Positions 34,814 to 43,837 of a stretch of DNA of 47,000 bases are shown here, piece by piece; within the stretch, counting starts at the first letter, position 1; each line of letters begins with the position of its first letter. The notes beneath the pieces were generated by a model that was not told the DNA's origin, searched no databases, and worked only from the letters and a program-made list of their open reading frames with translations. The translations under genes were made by a program, and so were the position numbers. Source of the stretch: Prevotella sp. P5-92 (lineage in GTDB: Bacteria > Bacteroidota > Bacteroidia > Bacteroidales > Bacteroidaceae); assembly GCF_002251245.1 (NCBI RefSeq), contig NZ_NPJG01000115.1, forward strand, positions 1 through 47,000, read 5' to 3'.

Positions 34814-35926
34814 ATGATAGAAAACAATAGCATACTGCAAAAGCTCGACGGACTGGTAAGCCGTTTTGAGGAGGTATCGACACTGATTACCGACCCTTCG
34901 GTCATAGCCGACCAACAGCGTTTCGTGAAACTCACACGCGAATACAAAGACCTGGGCGACATCATCGATGCCCGCAAACGCTACATAGCTTGCCTTAACG
35001 CCATCGCCGAGGCAAAGGACATACTCGCCAACGAGAGCGACCCAGAGATGAAGGAGATGGCTCGAGAGGAACTGTCTGTCAACGAAGAACTACAGCCGAA
35101 AATCGAAGAGGAGATAAAGATTGCCCTTGTGCCGAAAGACCCAGAAGACGCAAAGAACGTGGAGATGGAGATCCGCGCTGGCACTGGCGGCGACGAGGCT
35201 TGCCTCTTTGCCGGCGACCTCTTCGCCATGTATAAGAAGTTCTGCGAGTCGAAAGGCTGGAACCTCGCCATCACCAGCGTCAGCGAAGGTGCTGTGGGCG
35301 GATTCAAGGAGATAGACTTTGCCGTCAGCGGCGACGGAGTGTATGGCGTGCTGAAATATGAGTCGGGAGTACACCGCGTCCAGCGAGTGCCTGTCACCGA
35401 GAGCAACGGCCGCATGCAGACCAGCGCCGCCACCGTGGCCGTACTGCCTGAGGCAGACAAGTTTGAGGTGAACATCAACGAGGGCGAGATAAAGTGGGAC
35501 ACTTTCCGCTCGTCGGGAGCTGGCGGACAGAACGTCAACAAGGTGGAATCCGGTGTGCGTCTGCGTTACATGTGGAAGAACCCCAATACCGGCGAGACCG
35601 AAGAGATACTCATCGAGTGTACCGAGACTCGCGACCAACCCAAGAATAAGGAACGTGCGCTCGCACGCCTGCGTACCTTTATTTATGACAAAGAGCATCA
35701 GAAGTATGTAGATGACATTGCCAACCGCCGCAAGACCCTCGTCTCCACCGGCGACCGCAGTGCAAAGATACGCACCTACAACTTCCCACAGGGCCGCGTC
35801 ACCGACCACCGCATAGGTTACACTACCCACGACCTGCAGGGATTCCTCGGCGGCGACATTCAGGACATGATCGACGCACTTACCGTGGCCGAGAATGCCG
35901 AGAGAATGAAAGAAGCCGAACTGTAA
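34814..35926 (+). CDS. prfA: Peptide chain release factor 1
   Basis: A 370-residue class I release factor for UAA and UAG codons. The catalytic GGQ is at 237-239 in SSGAGGQNVNKVESGVRL, and the codon-recognition domain precedes it (VHRVQRVPVTESNGRMQTSAATV). The C-terminal part includes RTYNFPQGRVTDHRI, the RF1 rather than RF2 pattern. Its partner RF3 is at 20727. Confidence 0.97.
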   Translation: MIENNSILQKLDGLVSRFEEVSTLITDPSVIADQQRFVKLTREYKDLGDIIDARKRYIACLNAIAEAKDILANESDPEMKEMAREELSVNEELQPKIEEEIKIALVPKDPEDAKNVEMEIRAGTGGDEACLFAGDLFAMYKKFCESKGWNLAITSVSEGAVGGFKEIDFAVSGDGVYGVLKYESGVHRVQRVPVTESNGRMQTSAATVAVLPEADKFEVNINEGEIKWDTFRSSGAGGQNVNKVESGVRLRYMWKNPNTGETEEILIECTETRDQPKNKERALARLRTFIYDKEHQKYVDDIANRRKTLVSTGDRSAKIRTYNFPQGRVTDHRIGYTTHDLQGFLGGDIQDMIDALTVAENAERMKEAEL

Positions 35927-35935
35927 TAGTGCGTT

Positions 35936-36082
35936 ATGGGACTCATCTACACCAAGAAGAAAGACGACGAACAGCGTGAAAAGACCGTTCAGGCTGAGGA
36001 GTTCATACATCGAATGATCTCGATGAAACAAAAAACGATAGAGACTTTTAACGAATTGCCAAAGACAGAAATAAAGAAATAA
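35936..36082 (+). CDS. Small conserved-looking protein between prfA and pyrF
   Basis: A 48-residue ORF in the 157-nt gap, same strand, starting 9 nt after the prfA stop and ending 1 nt before the pyrF ATG. The product is highly charged and helical (begins [16 protein letters not shown], ends with a Lys-rich tail), with no signal peptide or cysteine. Tight packing on both sides argues that it is a translated operon member. I recognise no family and suggest no function. Confidence 0.65.
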   Translation: MGLIYTKKKDDEQREKTVQAEEFIHRMISMKQKTIETFNELPKTEIKK

Positions 36083-36083
36083 C

Positions 36084-36911
36084 ATGGATAGACAACAACT
36101 GATAGAACAGATTAAGACCAAGCGCTCGTTTCTCTGCGTAGGTCTCGATACAGACCTCAAAAAGGTGCCACAACACCTGCTCGACGGTCCAGACCCCATC
36201 TTCACCTTCAACAAGGCCATCATCGACCCCACCGCACCTTACTGCGTGGCTTACAAGCCCAACCTCGCTTTCTACGAGGCTTTCGGCGTGAAGGGACTGA
36301 TGGCTTTCGAGAAGACCGTCAACTACCTGAAGAAATATTACCCCAACCACTTCATCGTGGCCGACGCAAAACGTGGCGACATCGGCAATACATCGGCAAT
36401 GTATGCCCGCACTTTCTTCGGCGAATATGACGTTGACTCGCTCACCGTAGCTCCTTATATGGGAGAGGACAGCGTGACTCCGTTCCTCGGCTACGAGGGC
36501 AAATGGGTCATCCTGCTCGCCCTGACAAGCAACAAGGGCAGTCACGACTTCCAGCTCACCACCGACCCCGAAGGCATGCCTCTCTACGAGAAGGTGATGC
36601 GCAAGGCCCAGCAGTGGGGAACGGAAGAGAACCTGATGTTTGTCGTCGGAGCCACACAGGGAAAGATGTTTGAGGACATACGCCGCATCGCTCCCCGCCA
36701 CTTCCTCCTCGTCCCCGGCGTGGGCGCACAGGGAGGCAGCCTCGAGGAGGTATGCAAATATGGCATGAACGACGACTGCGGCCTGCTTGTCAACAGTTCG
36801 CGAGGCATCATCTACGCCAGCGATGGCGAGGACTACGCCGAGGTGGCTGGCGAGAAGGCTAAAGAGCTCAAGGAGCAGATGGACGTCCTGCTGAAGGGGC
36901 ACAACTTGTAA
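36084..36911 (+). CDS. pyrF: Orotidine 5'-phosphate decarboxylase
   Basis: A 275-residue TIM-barrel enzyme making UMP from OMP. This is the long PyrF type (about 270 residues) found in Bacteroidetes and mycobacteria. Motifs: [45 protein letters not shown] (catalytic DAKRGD) and [10 protein letters not shown]. It is packed between the 48-residue gene and lpxD (27-nt gap). Confidence 0.97.
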   Translation: MDRQQLIEQIKTKRSFLCVGLDTDLKKVPQHLLDGPDPIFTFNKAIIDPTAPYCVAYKPNLAFYEAFGVKGLMAFEKTVNYLKKYYPNHFIVADAKRGDIGNTSAMYARTFFGEYDVDSLTVAPYMGEDSVTPFLGYEGKWVILLALTSNKGSHDFQLTTDPEGMPLYEKVMRKAQQWGTEENLMFVVGATQGKMFEDIRRIAPRHFLLVPGVGAQGGSLEEVCKYGMNDDCGLLVNSSRGIIYASDGEDYAEVAGEKAKELKEQMDVLLKGHNL

Positions 36912-36938
36912 TACACACACAAAAAAAGGTATCCGATC

Positions 36939-37970
36939 ATGGAATTTACAGCAAAACAGATAGCGGACTACGTAGGTGGAAAGGTGGAAGGCGACAGCCA
37001 GGCGAGTGTCAACACCTTTGCCAAGATTGAAGAAGGCAAGAAAGGTGCCATCTCGTTCCTCTCCAACCTGAAATATCTGCATTATATCTACGACACCGAG
37101 TCGTCGATAGTACTCATTAACGAAGACGTGAAACTCGAACGCGAGACGAAGGCTACGCTCATCCGCGTGAAGGACGCCTACGAGTGTGTGGCAAAGCTCC
37201 TGCAGCTATATGCCTCGATGAAACCCAAGAAGGTGGGCATCGACTCGTTGGCTTTCATCCACCCCTCAGCCAAGGTGGGCAAGGACTGCTATATCGGTCC
37301 GTTTGTGGCCATCGGCCCTAACGTCACCATCGGCGACGGCTGTGTGCTGCATCCCCATGTCACCGTCGGCGAGGAGGCTTCAGTGGGCAACAATACCGAG
37401 ATTTACAGCAATGCCGTTGTGTATCACCACTGTAAGGTGGGCAACAACTGCGTTCTTCATGCCGGCTGTGTGATTGGTGCTGACGGCTTCGGCTTTGCCC
37501 CAAACACCGAGGGCTACGACAAGATTCCACAGATAGGCAACGTCGTGATCGAGGATAATGTAGAGATAGGTGCCAACACTTGCGTCGATCGTTCCACCAT
37601 GGGCAGCACCATAATACACAAGGGTGTGAAACTCGACAACCTCGTTCAGGTGGCTCACAACGTGGAGGTGGGCGAAAACACGGTGATGTCGGCTCAGGTG
37701 GGCATCGCCGGAAGCACTAAGATCGGGTCGTGGTGTATGTTTGGCGGACAGGTAGGCATAGCCGGACATATCAGCATCGGCGACAAGACCTTCCTCGGCG
37801 CACAGTCGGGAGTGCCAGGCAACATCAAGGGCGACCAGACGCTCATCGGCACACCGCCGATGGAGCCGAAGGCATACTTCAAGTCGCAGGCCATCTTCCG
37901 CCGTCTGCCCGACATCTACAAGCAACTCAACGAACTTCAGAAACAAGTAGAAGAATTAAAAAAGAAATAG
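36939..37970 (+). CDS. lpxD: UDP-3-O-(3-hydroxyacyl)glucosamine N-acyltransferase
   Basis: A 343-residue trimeric acyltransferase adding the second acyl chain during lipid A synthesis. The N-terminal uridine-binding domain (about 1-100) is followed by left-handed beta-helix hexapeptide repeats (from [20 protein letters not shown] to [16 protein letters not shown]). The likely catalytic His lies in [16 protein letters not shown] and the preceding CVIGADGFG region. The C-terminus is a short helical tail. The start of lpxC is 3 nt after its stop. Confidence 0.97.
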   Translation: MEFTAKQIADYVGGKVEGDSQASVNTFAKIEEGKKGAISFLSNLKYLHYIYDTESSIVLINEDVKLERETKATLIRVKDAYECVAKLLQLYASMKPKKVGIDSLAFIHPSAKVGKDCYIGPFVAIGPNVTIGDGCVLHPHVTVGEEASVGNNTEIYSNAVVYHHCKVGNNCVLHAGCVIGADGFGFAPNTEGYDKIPQIGNVVIEDNVEIGANTCVDRSTMGSTIIHKGVKLDNLVQVAHNVEVGENTVMSAQVGIAGSTKIGSWCMFGGQVGIAGHISIGDKTFLGAQSGVPGNIKGDQTLIGTPPMEPKAYFKSQAIFRRLPDIYKQLNELQKQVEELKKK

Positions 37971-37973
37971 TAT

Positions 37974-39359
37974 ATGACGAAGCAAACAACGCTAAAGGGA
38001 AGTTTCTCGCTCTGTGGCAAGGGACTTCATACAGGACTGAGTCTCACGGTGACCTTCAATCCTGCACCCGAGAATCATGGATATAAGATTCAACGTATCG
38101 ACATGGAAGGGGAACCTAAGATAGACGCCGTGGCGGAGAATGTCATCGACACACAGCGCGGAACAGTGCTCGGCAAGGGCGACCTCCGCATCTCTACCGT
38201 AGAACACGGACTGGCTGCTCTCTACGCCCTCGGCATCGACAACTGTCTCATACAGGTCAACGGTCCTGAGTTCCCTATCCTCGACGGCAGCGCCATCAAA
38301 TATGTTGAAAAGATCAACGAGGTGGGCATCGAGGAACAGAATGCTCCGAAAGACTACTACATCATCAGGAAGAAGATAGAGGTGAAGGACAATAACACTG
38401 GTTCGTGCATCACCATCCTCCCCGACGAGGAGTTCAGCATCACCACAATGTGTTCGTTCAACTCGAAGTATATCGACAGCCAGTTTGCCACACTCGAACG
38501 CATGGAAGACTTCAGCCAGGAGATCTCTCCCGCCCGCACCTTCGTCTTCGTTCGCGACATACAGCCGCTGCTCAACGCCAACCTCATCAAGGGCGGCGAC
38601 CTCGACAACGCCATCGTGATCTACGAGCGTCAGATCTCGCAGGAACAGCTCGACAAACTCGCCGACATGCTCCACGCTGAGCATCGAGACGCCAACAACC
38701 TCGGCTATATCCAGCACAAGCCTCTCGTATGGGAAAATGAGTGTACTCGCCACAAGCTCCTCGACGTCATCGGCGACATGGCTCTCATCGGCAAGCCCAT
38801 CAAGGGCAGAATCATTGCCACTCGTCCAGGTCACACCATCAACAACAAGTTTGCCCGTCAGATGCGCAAGGAGATACGCAAGCATGAGATACAAGCTCCT
38901 ATCTACGACCCCAACGAAGAGCCACTGATGGACGTGAACCGCATCCGCGAACTCCTTCCCCACCGCTATCCTATGCAGCTGGTTGACAAGGTGATAGCCA
39001 TCGGTGCCACAAGCATAGTAGGCGTGAAAAACGTCACCAGCAACGAGCCGTTCTTCCAGGGCCACTTCCCTCAGGAACCTGTCATGCCAGGCGTGCTTCA
39101 GATAGAGGCCATGGCACAGTGTGGCGGTCTGCTCGTTCTCAACTCTGTGGAAGAGCCCGAACGCTGGTCAACTTACTTCCTGCGTATCGACGACGTGAAG
39201 TTCCGTCAGAAGGTGGTGCCTGGCGACACACTCCTCTTCAAGGTCGATCTCCTCGCACCTATCCGCCACGGCATCTCTTCGATGAAGGGATATGTCTTCG
39301 TGGGCGACCATGTGGTGTCTGAAGCCACCTTTACGGCACAGATAGTGAAGAATAAGTAG
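37974..39359 (+). CDS. lpxC: Bifunctional LpxC deacetylase / FabZ dehydratase fusion
   Basis: A 461-residue fusion typical of Bacteroidetes. Residues 1 to about 305 are LpxC, the committed zinc-dependent deacetylase of lipid A synthesis: KGLHTGLSLTV, STVEHGLAALYALGIDNC (zinc His), GPEFPILDGSA and HKLLDVIGDMALIG (zinc His and Asp). Residues from about 320 are FabZ, the 3-hydroxyacyl-ACP dehydratase: LPHRYPMQLVDKV and the catalytic GHFPQEPVMPGVLQIEAMAQ. The fusion joins an enzyme that commits hydroxyacyl chains to lipid A with the one that diverts them to fatty acid synthesis. Confidence 0.97.
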   Translation: MTKQTTLKGSFSLCGKGLHTGLSLTVTFNPAPENHGYKIQRIDMEGEPKIDAVAENVIDTQRGTVLGKGDLRISTVEHGLAALYALGIDNCLIQVNGPEFPILDGSAIKYVEKINEVGIEEQNAPKDYYIIRKKIEVKDNNTGSCITILPDEEFSITTMCSFNSKYIDSQFATLERMEDFSQEISPARTFVFVRDIQPLLNANLIKGGDLDNAIVIYERQISQEQLDKLADMLHAEHRDANNLGYIQHKPLVWENECTRHKLLDVIGDMALIGKPIKGRIIATRPGHTINNKFARQMRKEIRKHEIQAPIYDPNEEPLMDVNRIRELLPHRYPMQLVDKVIAIGATSIVGVKNVTSNEPFFQGHFPQEPVMPGVLQIEAMAQCGGLLVLNSVEEPERWSTYFLRIDDVKFRQKVVPGDTLLFKVDLLAPIRHGISSMKGYVFVGDHVVSEATFTAQIVKNK

Positions 39360-39389
39360 TCAAAAACATAAACGAAAAATTAAGAAAAC

Positions 39390-40160
39390 ATGAACAACAT
39401 CAGTCCTATGGCCTTCGTTCATCCCGACGCAAAGTTGGGCGACAACAACGAGATAGGGCCATTCTGCTATATCGACGCCGACGTGGTGCTGGGCGACAAC
39501 AACAAGCTCTACAACAGCGTCACACTGCATCAGGGAGCACGCATTGGCAACGGCAATGAGTTTTTTCCCGGAGCAAGCATCAGCACCAAGCCGCAAGACC
39601 TGAAGTTCAAAGGCGAGGTCACCACATGCGAGATTGGCGACAACAACTCAATACGCGAGAATGTCACCATCAGCCGAGGCACCGCCAGCCGTGCGAAGAC
39701 CGTCGTTGGTTCAAACAACCTGCTCATGGAGAACATGCACATAGCCCACGACTGTATCATTGGCAGCGGATGTATCATCGGCAACTCGACGAAGATTGCC
39801 GGCGAGGTGGAGATAGACGACAACGCCATCATCAGCGCCACGGTGCTCTGTCACCAGTTCTGCCGCATCGGCGGATATGTGATGATTCAGGGCGGCTGCC
39901 GTTTCAGTCTCGACATCCCTCCGTTTATCATCGCCGGCAAAGAACCCACCCGCTACTGTGGCATCAACATCATCGGCCTGCGTCGCCGCGGATATACCAA
40001 CGAACAGATAGACATCATCCACGACACTTACCGCACCATCTATGCCAATGGCATCATCAAGGACGGTATCGCCGAGGCTCGTTCAAAATATCCCGACGTC
40101 AAGGAAGTGGAATATATATGTAGGTTTATCGAGGATTCAAAGCGTGGCGTAGTGCGCTGA
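39390..40160 (+). CDS. lpxA: UDP-N-acetylglucosamine acyltransferase
   Basis: A 256-residue trimeric left-handed beta-helix enzyme, first step of lipid A synthesis. The hexapeptide repeats run from FVHPDAKLGDNNEIGPFC onward, the catalytic His is in NMHIAHDCIIG, and the C-terminal helical domain begins near LRRRGYTNEQIDII. It follows the lpxC/fabZ fusion by 30 nt, completing an lpxD-lpxC/fabZ-lpxA set in the usual Bacteroidetes order. Confidence 0.97.
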   Translation: MNNISPMAFVHPDAKLGDNNEIGPFCYIDADVVLGDNNKLYNSVTLHQGARIGNGNEFFPGASISTKPQDLKFKGEVTTCEIGDNNSIRENVTISRGTASRAKTVVGSNNLLMENMHIAHDCIIGSGCIIGNSTKIAGEVEIDDNAIISATVLCHQFCRIGGYVMIQGGCRFSLDIPPFIIAGKEPTRYCGINIIGLRRRGYTNEQIDIIHDTYRTIYANGIIKDGIAEARSKYPDVKEVEYICRFIEDSKRGVVR

Positions 40161-40207
40161 TTGTCAGTGTGTCATCATGCTTTGCTTCAGTTAATCATTT
40201 AAGATAA

Positions 40208-41113
40208 ATGAATACACTCCTCGTCATCACCGGACCGACGGCAGTGGGCAAGACAGACATCTGTCTTGAGATTGCCGAAAGCCGTGGCATACCAGTCATC
40301 AACGCCGACTCAAGGCAGATCTACCGCGACATGCCGATAGGCACCGCCGCTCCCACGGCTGAGCAAATGCAGAGGGTGAAACACTATTTCGTCGGCACCT
40401 TGGCTCTCGACGAATATTACAATGCGTCGATGTATGAGCAAGACGTGATGACTCTGCTATCACAGATGTTCGAGGGTAAGGACAACGCCCTCGCAATGAT
40501 GACCGGAGGCAGCATGATGTATATCGACGCCGTGTGCAACGGCATCGACGACATACCCACCATCCGCGACGACATAAGGCAGCTCTACAAAGACCGCCTC
40601 GCCACGGAAGGACTCGACCCTCTGCTCGCCGAACTGAAGACTCTCGACCCGGAGTATTACGACATAGTCGATAAATGCAATCCACGACGAGTGGTACACG
40701 GCCTCGAGATATGCCGACAGACGGGGACAACCTACACCTCATTCAGGATAAGAGAGCGGAAACAACGACCTTTCCGTATCGTGAAGATAGCACTCAACAG
40801 GCCTCGTGACATCCTCTACAAGCGCATCAACAGCCGCGTCGATATGATGATTGCTGAAGGCTTGGAAGAAGAGGCACGACGACTCTACCCTTTGCGCCAT
40901 CTCAATGCACTCAACACCGTGGGATACAAGGAGATGTTCAAATATATCGACGGTGAATGGACGCTCGACGAGGCGGTGGAGAGGATCAAGGGCAACACAC
41001 GGAGGTATGCCCGCAAACAACAGACATGGTATAAGAAAGACGACGACATCGTTTGGTTTGATGCCGCTGAGAGAGAACACATTTTGAATTTCATTTCAGA
41101 TACAGTAAAATGA
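40208..41113 (+). CDS. miaA: tRNA dimethylallyltransferase
   Basis: A 301-residue enzyme that adds the dimethylallyl group to A37 of tRNAs reading UNN codons. The P-loop is GPTAVGKTD at the N-terminus, followed by INADSRQIYRDMPIGTA, MMTGGSMMYIDAVCNGID and the C-terminal GYKEMFKYIDGEWTLDEAV with RRYARKQQTWYKKD. Its stop overlaps the PBP start (ATGA), so translation is probably coupled. Confidence 0.97.
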   Translation: MNTLLVITGPTAVGKTDICLEIAESRGIPVINADSRQIYRDMPIGTAAPTAEQMQRVKHYFVGTLALDEYYNASMYEQDVMTLLSQMFEGKDNALAMMTGGSMMYIDAVCNGIDDIPTIRDDIRQLYKDRLATEGLDPLLAELKTLDPEYYDIVDKCNPRRVVHGLEICRQTGTTYTSFRIRERKQRPFRIVKIALNRPRDILYKRINSRVDMMIAEGLEEEARRLYPLRHLNALNTVGYKEMFKYIDGEWTLDEAVERIKGNTRRYARKQQTWYKKDDDIVWFDAAEREHILNFISDTVK

Positions 41114-43656
41114 GTAACAACGAAGAGAGAAAGCAAGGAGCCATAGCCCGAGTGGCAAGCTCTGCATGGAGAGCGACCCGACGTTTCGGTTCGTGGTATA
41201 TCGGTATGTATAAAGGTAGGAAATGGTACACCAAGACCGCCGTGGCCATGGTGTCGGCCATCGTGATGCTGGTGTTGTATCTCGGTGCCGTGGATATCAA
41301 CTTCCTATGGCTCTTCGGCAAGTCGCCAGGCTTCTCGCAGATCAAGAACCCCGTCAGCAACCAGGCTTCAGAGATATATAGCGCCGACGGAGTGCTCCTC
41401 GGAAAGTTCTTCAACGAAAACCGCCAACCGGTGAAGTACGAGGAGGTGAACCCCGAGTTTTGGCGTGCCCTCATCGACACCGAGGACGAGCGTTTCTTCA
41501 ATCATAAGGGCATCGACCCCATCGGTCTCTTTGCCGCCCTGAAAGACTATGTGCTGCACCACGACGCACGCGGCGCATCGACCATCACACAGCAGTTGGC
41601 GAAGAACCTCTTCCGCGTTCGCACCAACTACTCCACCGGTGTGCTCGGCAACATCCCCGGACTGAAGATCCTCATCATGAAGAGCAAGGAATGGATCACC
41701 GCCGTGAAGCTCGAGATGATCTTCGACAAGCAAGAGATACTCACCATGTATGCCAACACCGTTGACTTCGGTTCAAACGCCTTCGGCATAAAGACAGCGT
41801 GCAAGACCTATTTCGGCACCACTCCCAAGGCAATGACCACCGACCAGGCTGCCGTCCTCGTGGGAATGCTCAAGGCCACCACGTTCTATAATCCGCGCAT
41901 CAATCCCGATAACAGCCTTCGCCGACGCAACACCGTGCTCAACAACATGCGCACACGAGGACATCTCACCGCCGAGGCATACGACTCGCTCAAGCAGAAA
42001 CCCATCAAGCTCAACTACAGCGTAGAGAGTCGCTACGACGGACAGGCACAATACTTCCGCGAGGCTGTGGCGGCATATCTCGACGACTGGTGCAAGGATA
42101 ACGGCTTCGACCTCGACGCCTCAGGACTGAAGATATACACCACCATCGACACTCGCATGCAGAAATATGCCGAAGAGGCTGCCATAAAGCAGATGAAAGT
42201 GGTGCAGCGTAACTTCAACAACCACTGGGGAAAAACCAACCCATGGCAGGACGAGAAGCATCAGGAGATTGCTGGATTTATCGAGGGCATAGCCAAACGT
42301 CAGCCTTGCTACAAGGAGCTGCAACAGCGCTTCCCCAACGACCCCGACTCGGTGGAATACTACATGAACCGTCCGCATAAGGTGCGACTCTTCGACTACG
42401 AGAAAGGCTCGGTGGAGATGGAGATGTCGTCGATGGACTCAATAAGGTATATGGTGAGGTTCATGCACTGTGGCTTCTGTGCCATGGACCCGCATAACGG
42501 ACATGTGAAGGCATGGGTGGGCGACATCGACTTCAAGTCGTGGAAATACGACAAGGTGACGGCCATGAGACAACCAGGCTCCACATTCAAGCTCTTCGTC
42601 TATACCGAAGCCATGAACCAAGGCCTCTCGCCCTGCGACCGCCGTCGCGACGAATTCATCAGCATGAAGGTGTGGGACGCTCAGAAGAATAAGGAGGTCA
42701 ACTGGTGTCCTACCAACGCCAACGGATACTTCACCGGCGACACCATTCCACTGAAAGGTGCCTTCGCACAGAGCATCAACTCCATCGCCGTGAAGTTAGG
42801 ACAGGAAATGGGCATCAGCAACATCATCGAGACGGCTAACGCCATGGGTATCAAGAGCAAACTCGACAATGCGCCTGCCTTGGCTCTCGGCGCAAGCGAC
42901 GTCAACCTCCTCGAACTGGTCAACGCCTATAGCACCGTGGTCAACGACGGAAAGATGCATGAGGCAGTGCTTGTCACTCGCATCCTCGACAGCGACGGCA
43001 ACGAGGTCTATACCGCCCCTACAGAGCAGCGTCAGGCCATCCCCTATCGCAGCGCATTCCTCATGCAGCAGATGCTCATGGGCGGCATGCGTGAGCCGGG
43101 AGGCACCAGCCAGAGTCTGTGGGGATATGTCGGCAACCATCCCGACACGGAGTTTGGAGGCAAGACCGGAACGTCAAACAATCACTCCGACGCATGGTTT
43201 GTGGGCGTGAGTCCAAACCTAGTGGCTGGAGCATGGGTAGGCGGCGAATACCGCTGCATCCACTTCCGTACCGGAGCTCTCGGACAAGGCAGCCGAACAG
43301 CTCTCCCCATCTGCGGCTATTTCTTCCAGTCGGTGCTCAACGACCCTGACATGAAACAGTATCACGGAAAATTCGCCAAACCGAAAGACGATATCGACTA
43401 CGAGGAATACAACTGCTCGAGCTACTGGCACAACAAGGTGGAGGATTCCACACTCGTCGATAGCACCGAGGTAGCCACCGACATCCCCGTCACCATCGAC
43501 GGCGAAGACCAAGAGACGGAGGAAGGCGTTGTGGGCAACGAACCCACCGTAGGCGAACAGGAAGGAAAGAAGGCTGAAGCCACTGAGAAGAAGAAGACTG
43601 AAGCCACTGAGAAAAAGAAGAAGAAACAACCTCAATACGAGGATGTGTATCTATAA
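41110..43656 (+). CDS. Class A penicillin-binding protein (PBP1a-like)
   Basis: An 848-residue bifunctional peptidoglycan synthase. A cytoplasmic basic N-terminus and one transmembrane helix (about 37-60) precede the GT51 glycosyltransferase domain (IDTEDERFFNHKGID, GASTITQQLAKNLF). The transpeptidase domain has SxxK at Ser491 (QPGSTFK), SIN (SINSIAVKL) and KTG at about 685 (GGKTGTSNN). The C-terminus ends in a Lys/Glu/Thr-rich tail with a doubled EATEKKK motif, probably exposed and flexible. The stop codon abuts a run of 9-bp repeats. Confidence 0.95.
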   Translation: MSNNEERKQGAIARVASSAWRATRRFGSWYIGMYKGRKWYTKTAVAMVSAIVMLVLYLGAVDINFLWLFGKSPGFSQIKNPVSNQASEIYSADGVLLGKFFNENRQPVKYEEVNPEFWRALIDTEDERFFNHKGIDPIGLFAALKDYVLHHDARGASTITQQLAKNLFRVRTNYSTGVLGNIPGLKILIMKSKEWITAVKLEMIFDKQEILTMYANTVDFGSNAFGIKTACKTYFGTTPKAMTTDQAAVLVGMLKATTFYNPRINPDNSLRRRNTVLNNMRTRGHLTAEAYDSLKQKPIKLNYSVESRYDGQAQYFREAVAAYLDDWCKDNGFDLDASGLKIYTTIDTRMQKYAEEAAIKQMKVVQRNFNNHWGKTNPWQDEKHQEIAGFIEGIAKRQPCYKELQQRFPNDPDSVEYYMNRPHKVRLFDYEKGSVEMEMSSMDSIRYMVRFMHCGFCAMDPHNGHVKAWVGDIDFKSWKYDKVTAMRQPGSTFKLFVYTEAMNQGLSPCDRRRDEFISMKVWDAQKNKEVNWCPTNANGYFTGDTIPLKGAFAQSINSIAVKLGQEMGISNIIETANAMGIKSKLDNAPALALGASDVNLLELVNAYSTVVNDGKMHEAVLVTRILDSDGNEVYTAPTEQRQAIPYRSAFLMQQMLMGGMREPGGTSQSLWGYVGNHPDTEFGGKTGTSNNHSDAWFVGVSPNLVAGAWVGGEYRCIHFRTGALGQGSRTALPICGYFFQSVLNDPDMKQYHGKFAKPKDDIDYEEYNCSSYWHNKVEDSTLVDSTEVATDIPVTIDGEDQETEEGVVGNEPTVGEQEGKKAEATEKKKTEATEKKKKKQPQYEDVYL

Positions 43657-43828
43657 AGGAAGTTAAAGAAGTTAAAGAAGTTAAAGAAGTTAAAGAAGTT
43701 AAGGAAGAAGTTTCCTTGAGCGAAGCGAAAAAAAGAAGAAGTTTCCTTGAGCGAAGCGAAAAAAGGAAGAAGTTTCCTTGAGCGAAGCGAAAAAAGGAAG
43801 AAGTTTCCTTGAGCGAAGCGAAAAAAAG
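43657..43828. repeat. Tandem 9-bp and 31-bp repeats
   Basis: Five 9-bp units (AGGAAGTTA/AAGAAGTTA, 43657-43701) are followed by exactly four 31-bp units (43705-43735, 43736-43766, 43767-43797, 43798-43828). Each long unit contains GTTTCCTTGAGCGAAGCGAA and a run of As. The same components occur at 25637-25832, with the long unit there reversed. The array starts at the base after the PBP stop and ends 9 nt before the GH2 start codon, so it makes up almost the whole intergenic space. Confidence 0.95.
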
Positions 43829-43837
43829 AATATACTT

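Noticed and set aside
37992..39065. 357-codon frame opposite lpxC/fabZ
   Set aside because: Antisense shadow; the plus-strand fusion is unmistakable.
43778..43837. Earlier non-ATG start of the GH2 gene inside the 31-bp repeats
   Set aside because: Would put a charged repeat-encoded stretch ahead of the signal peptide.
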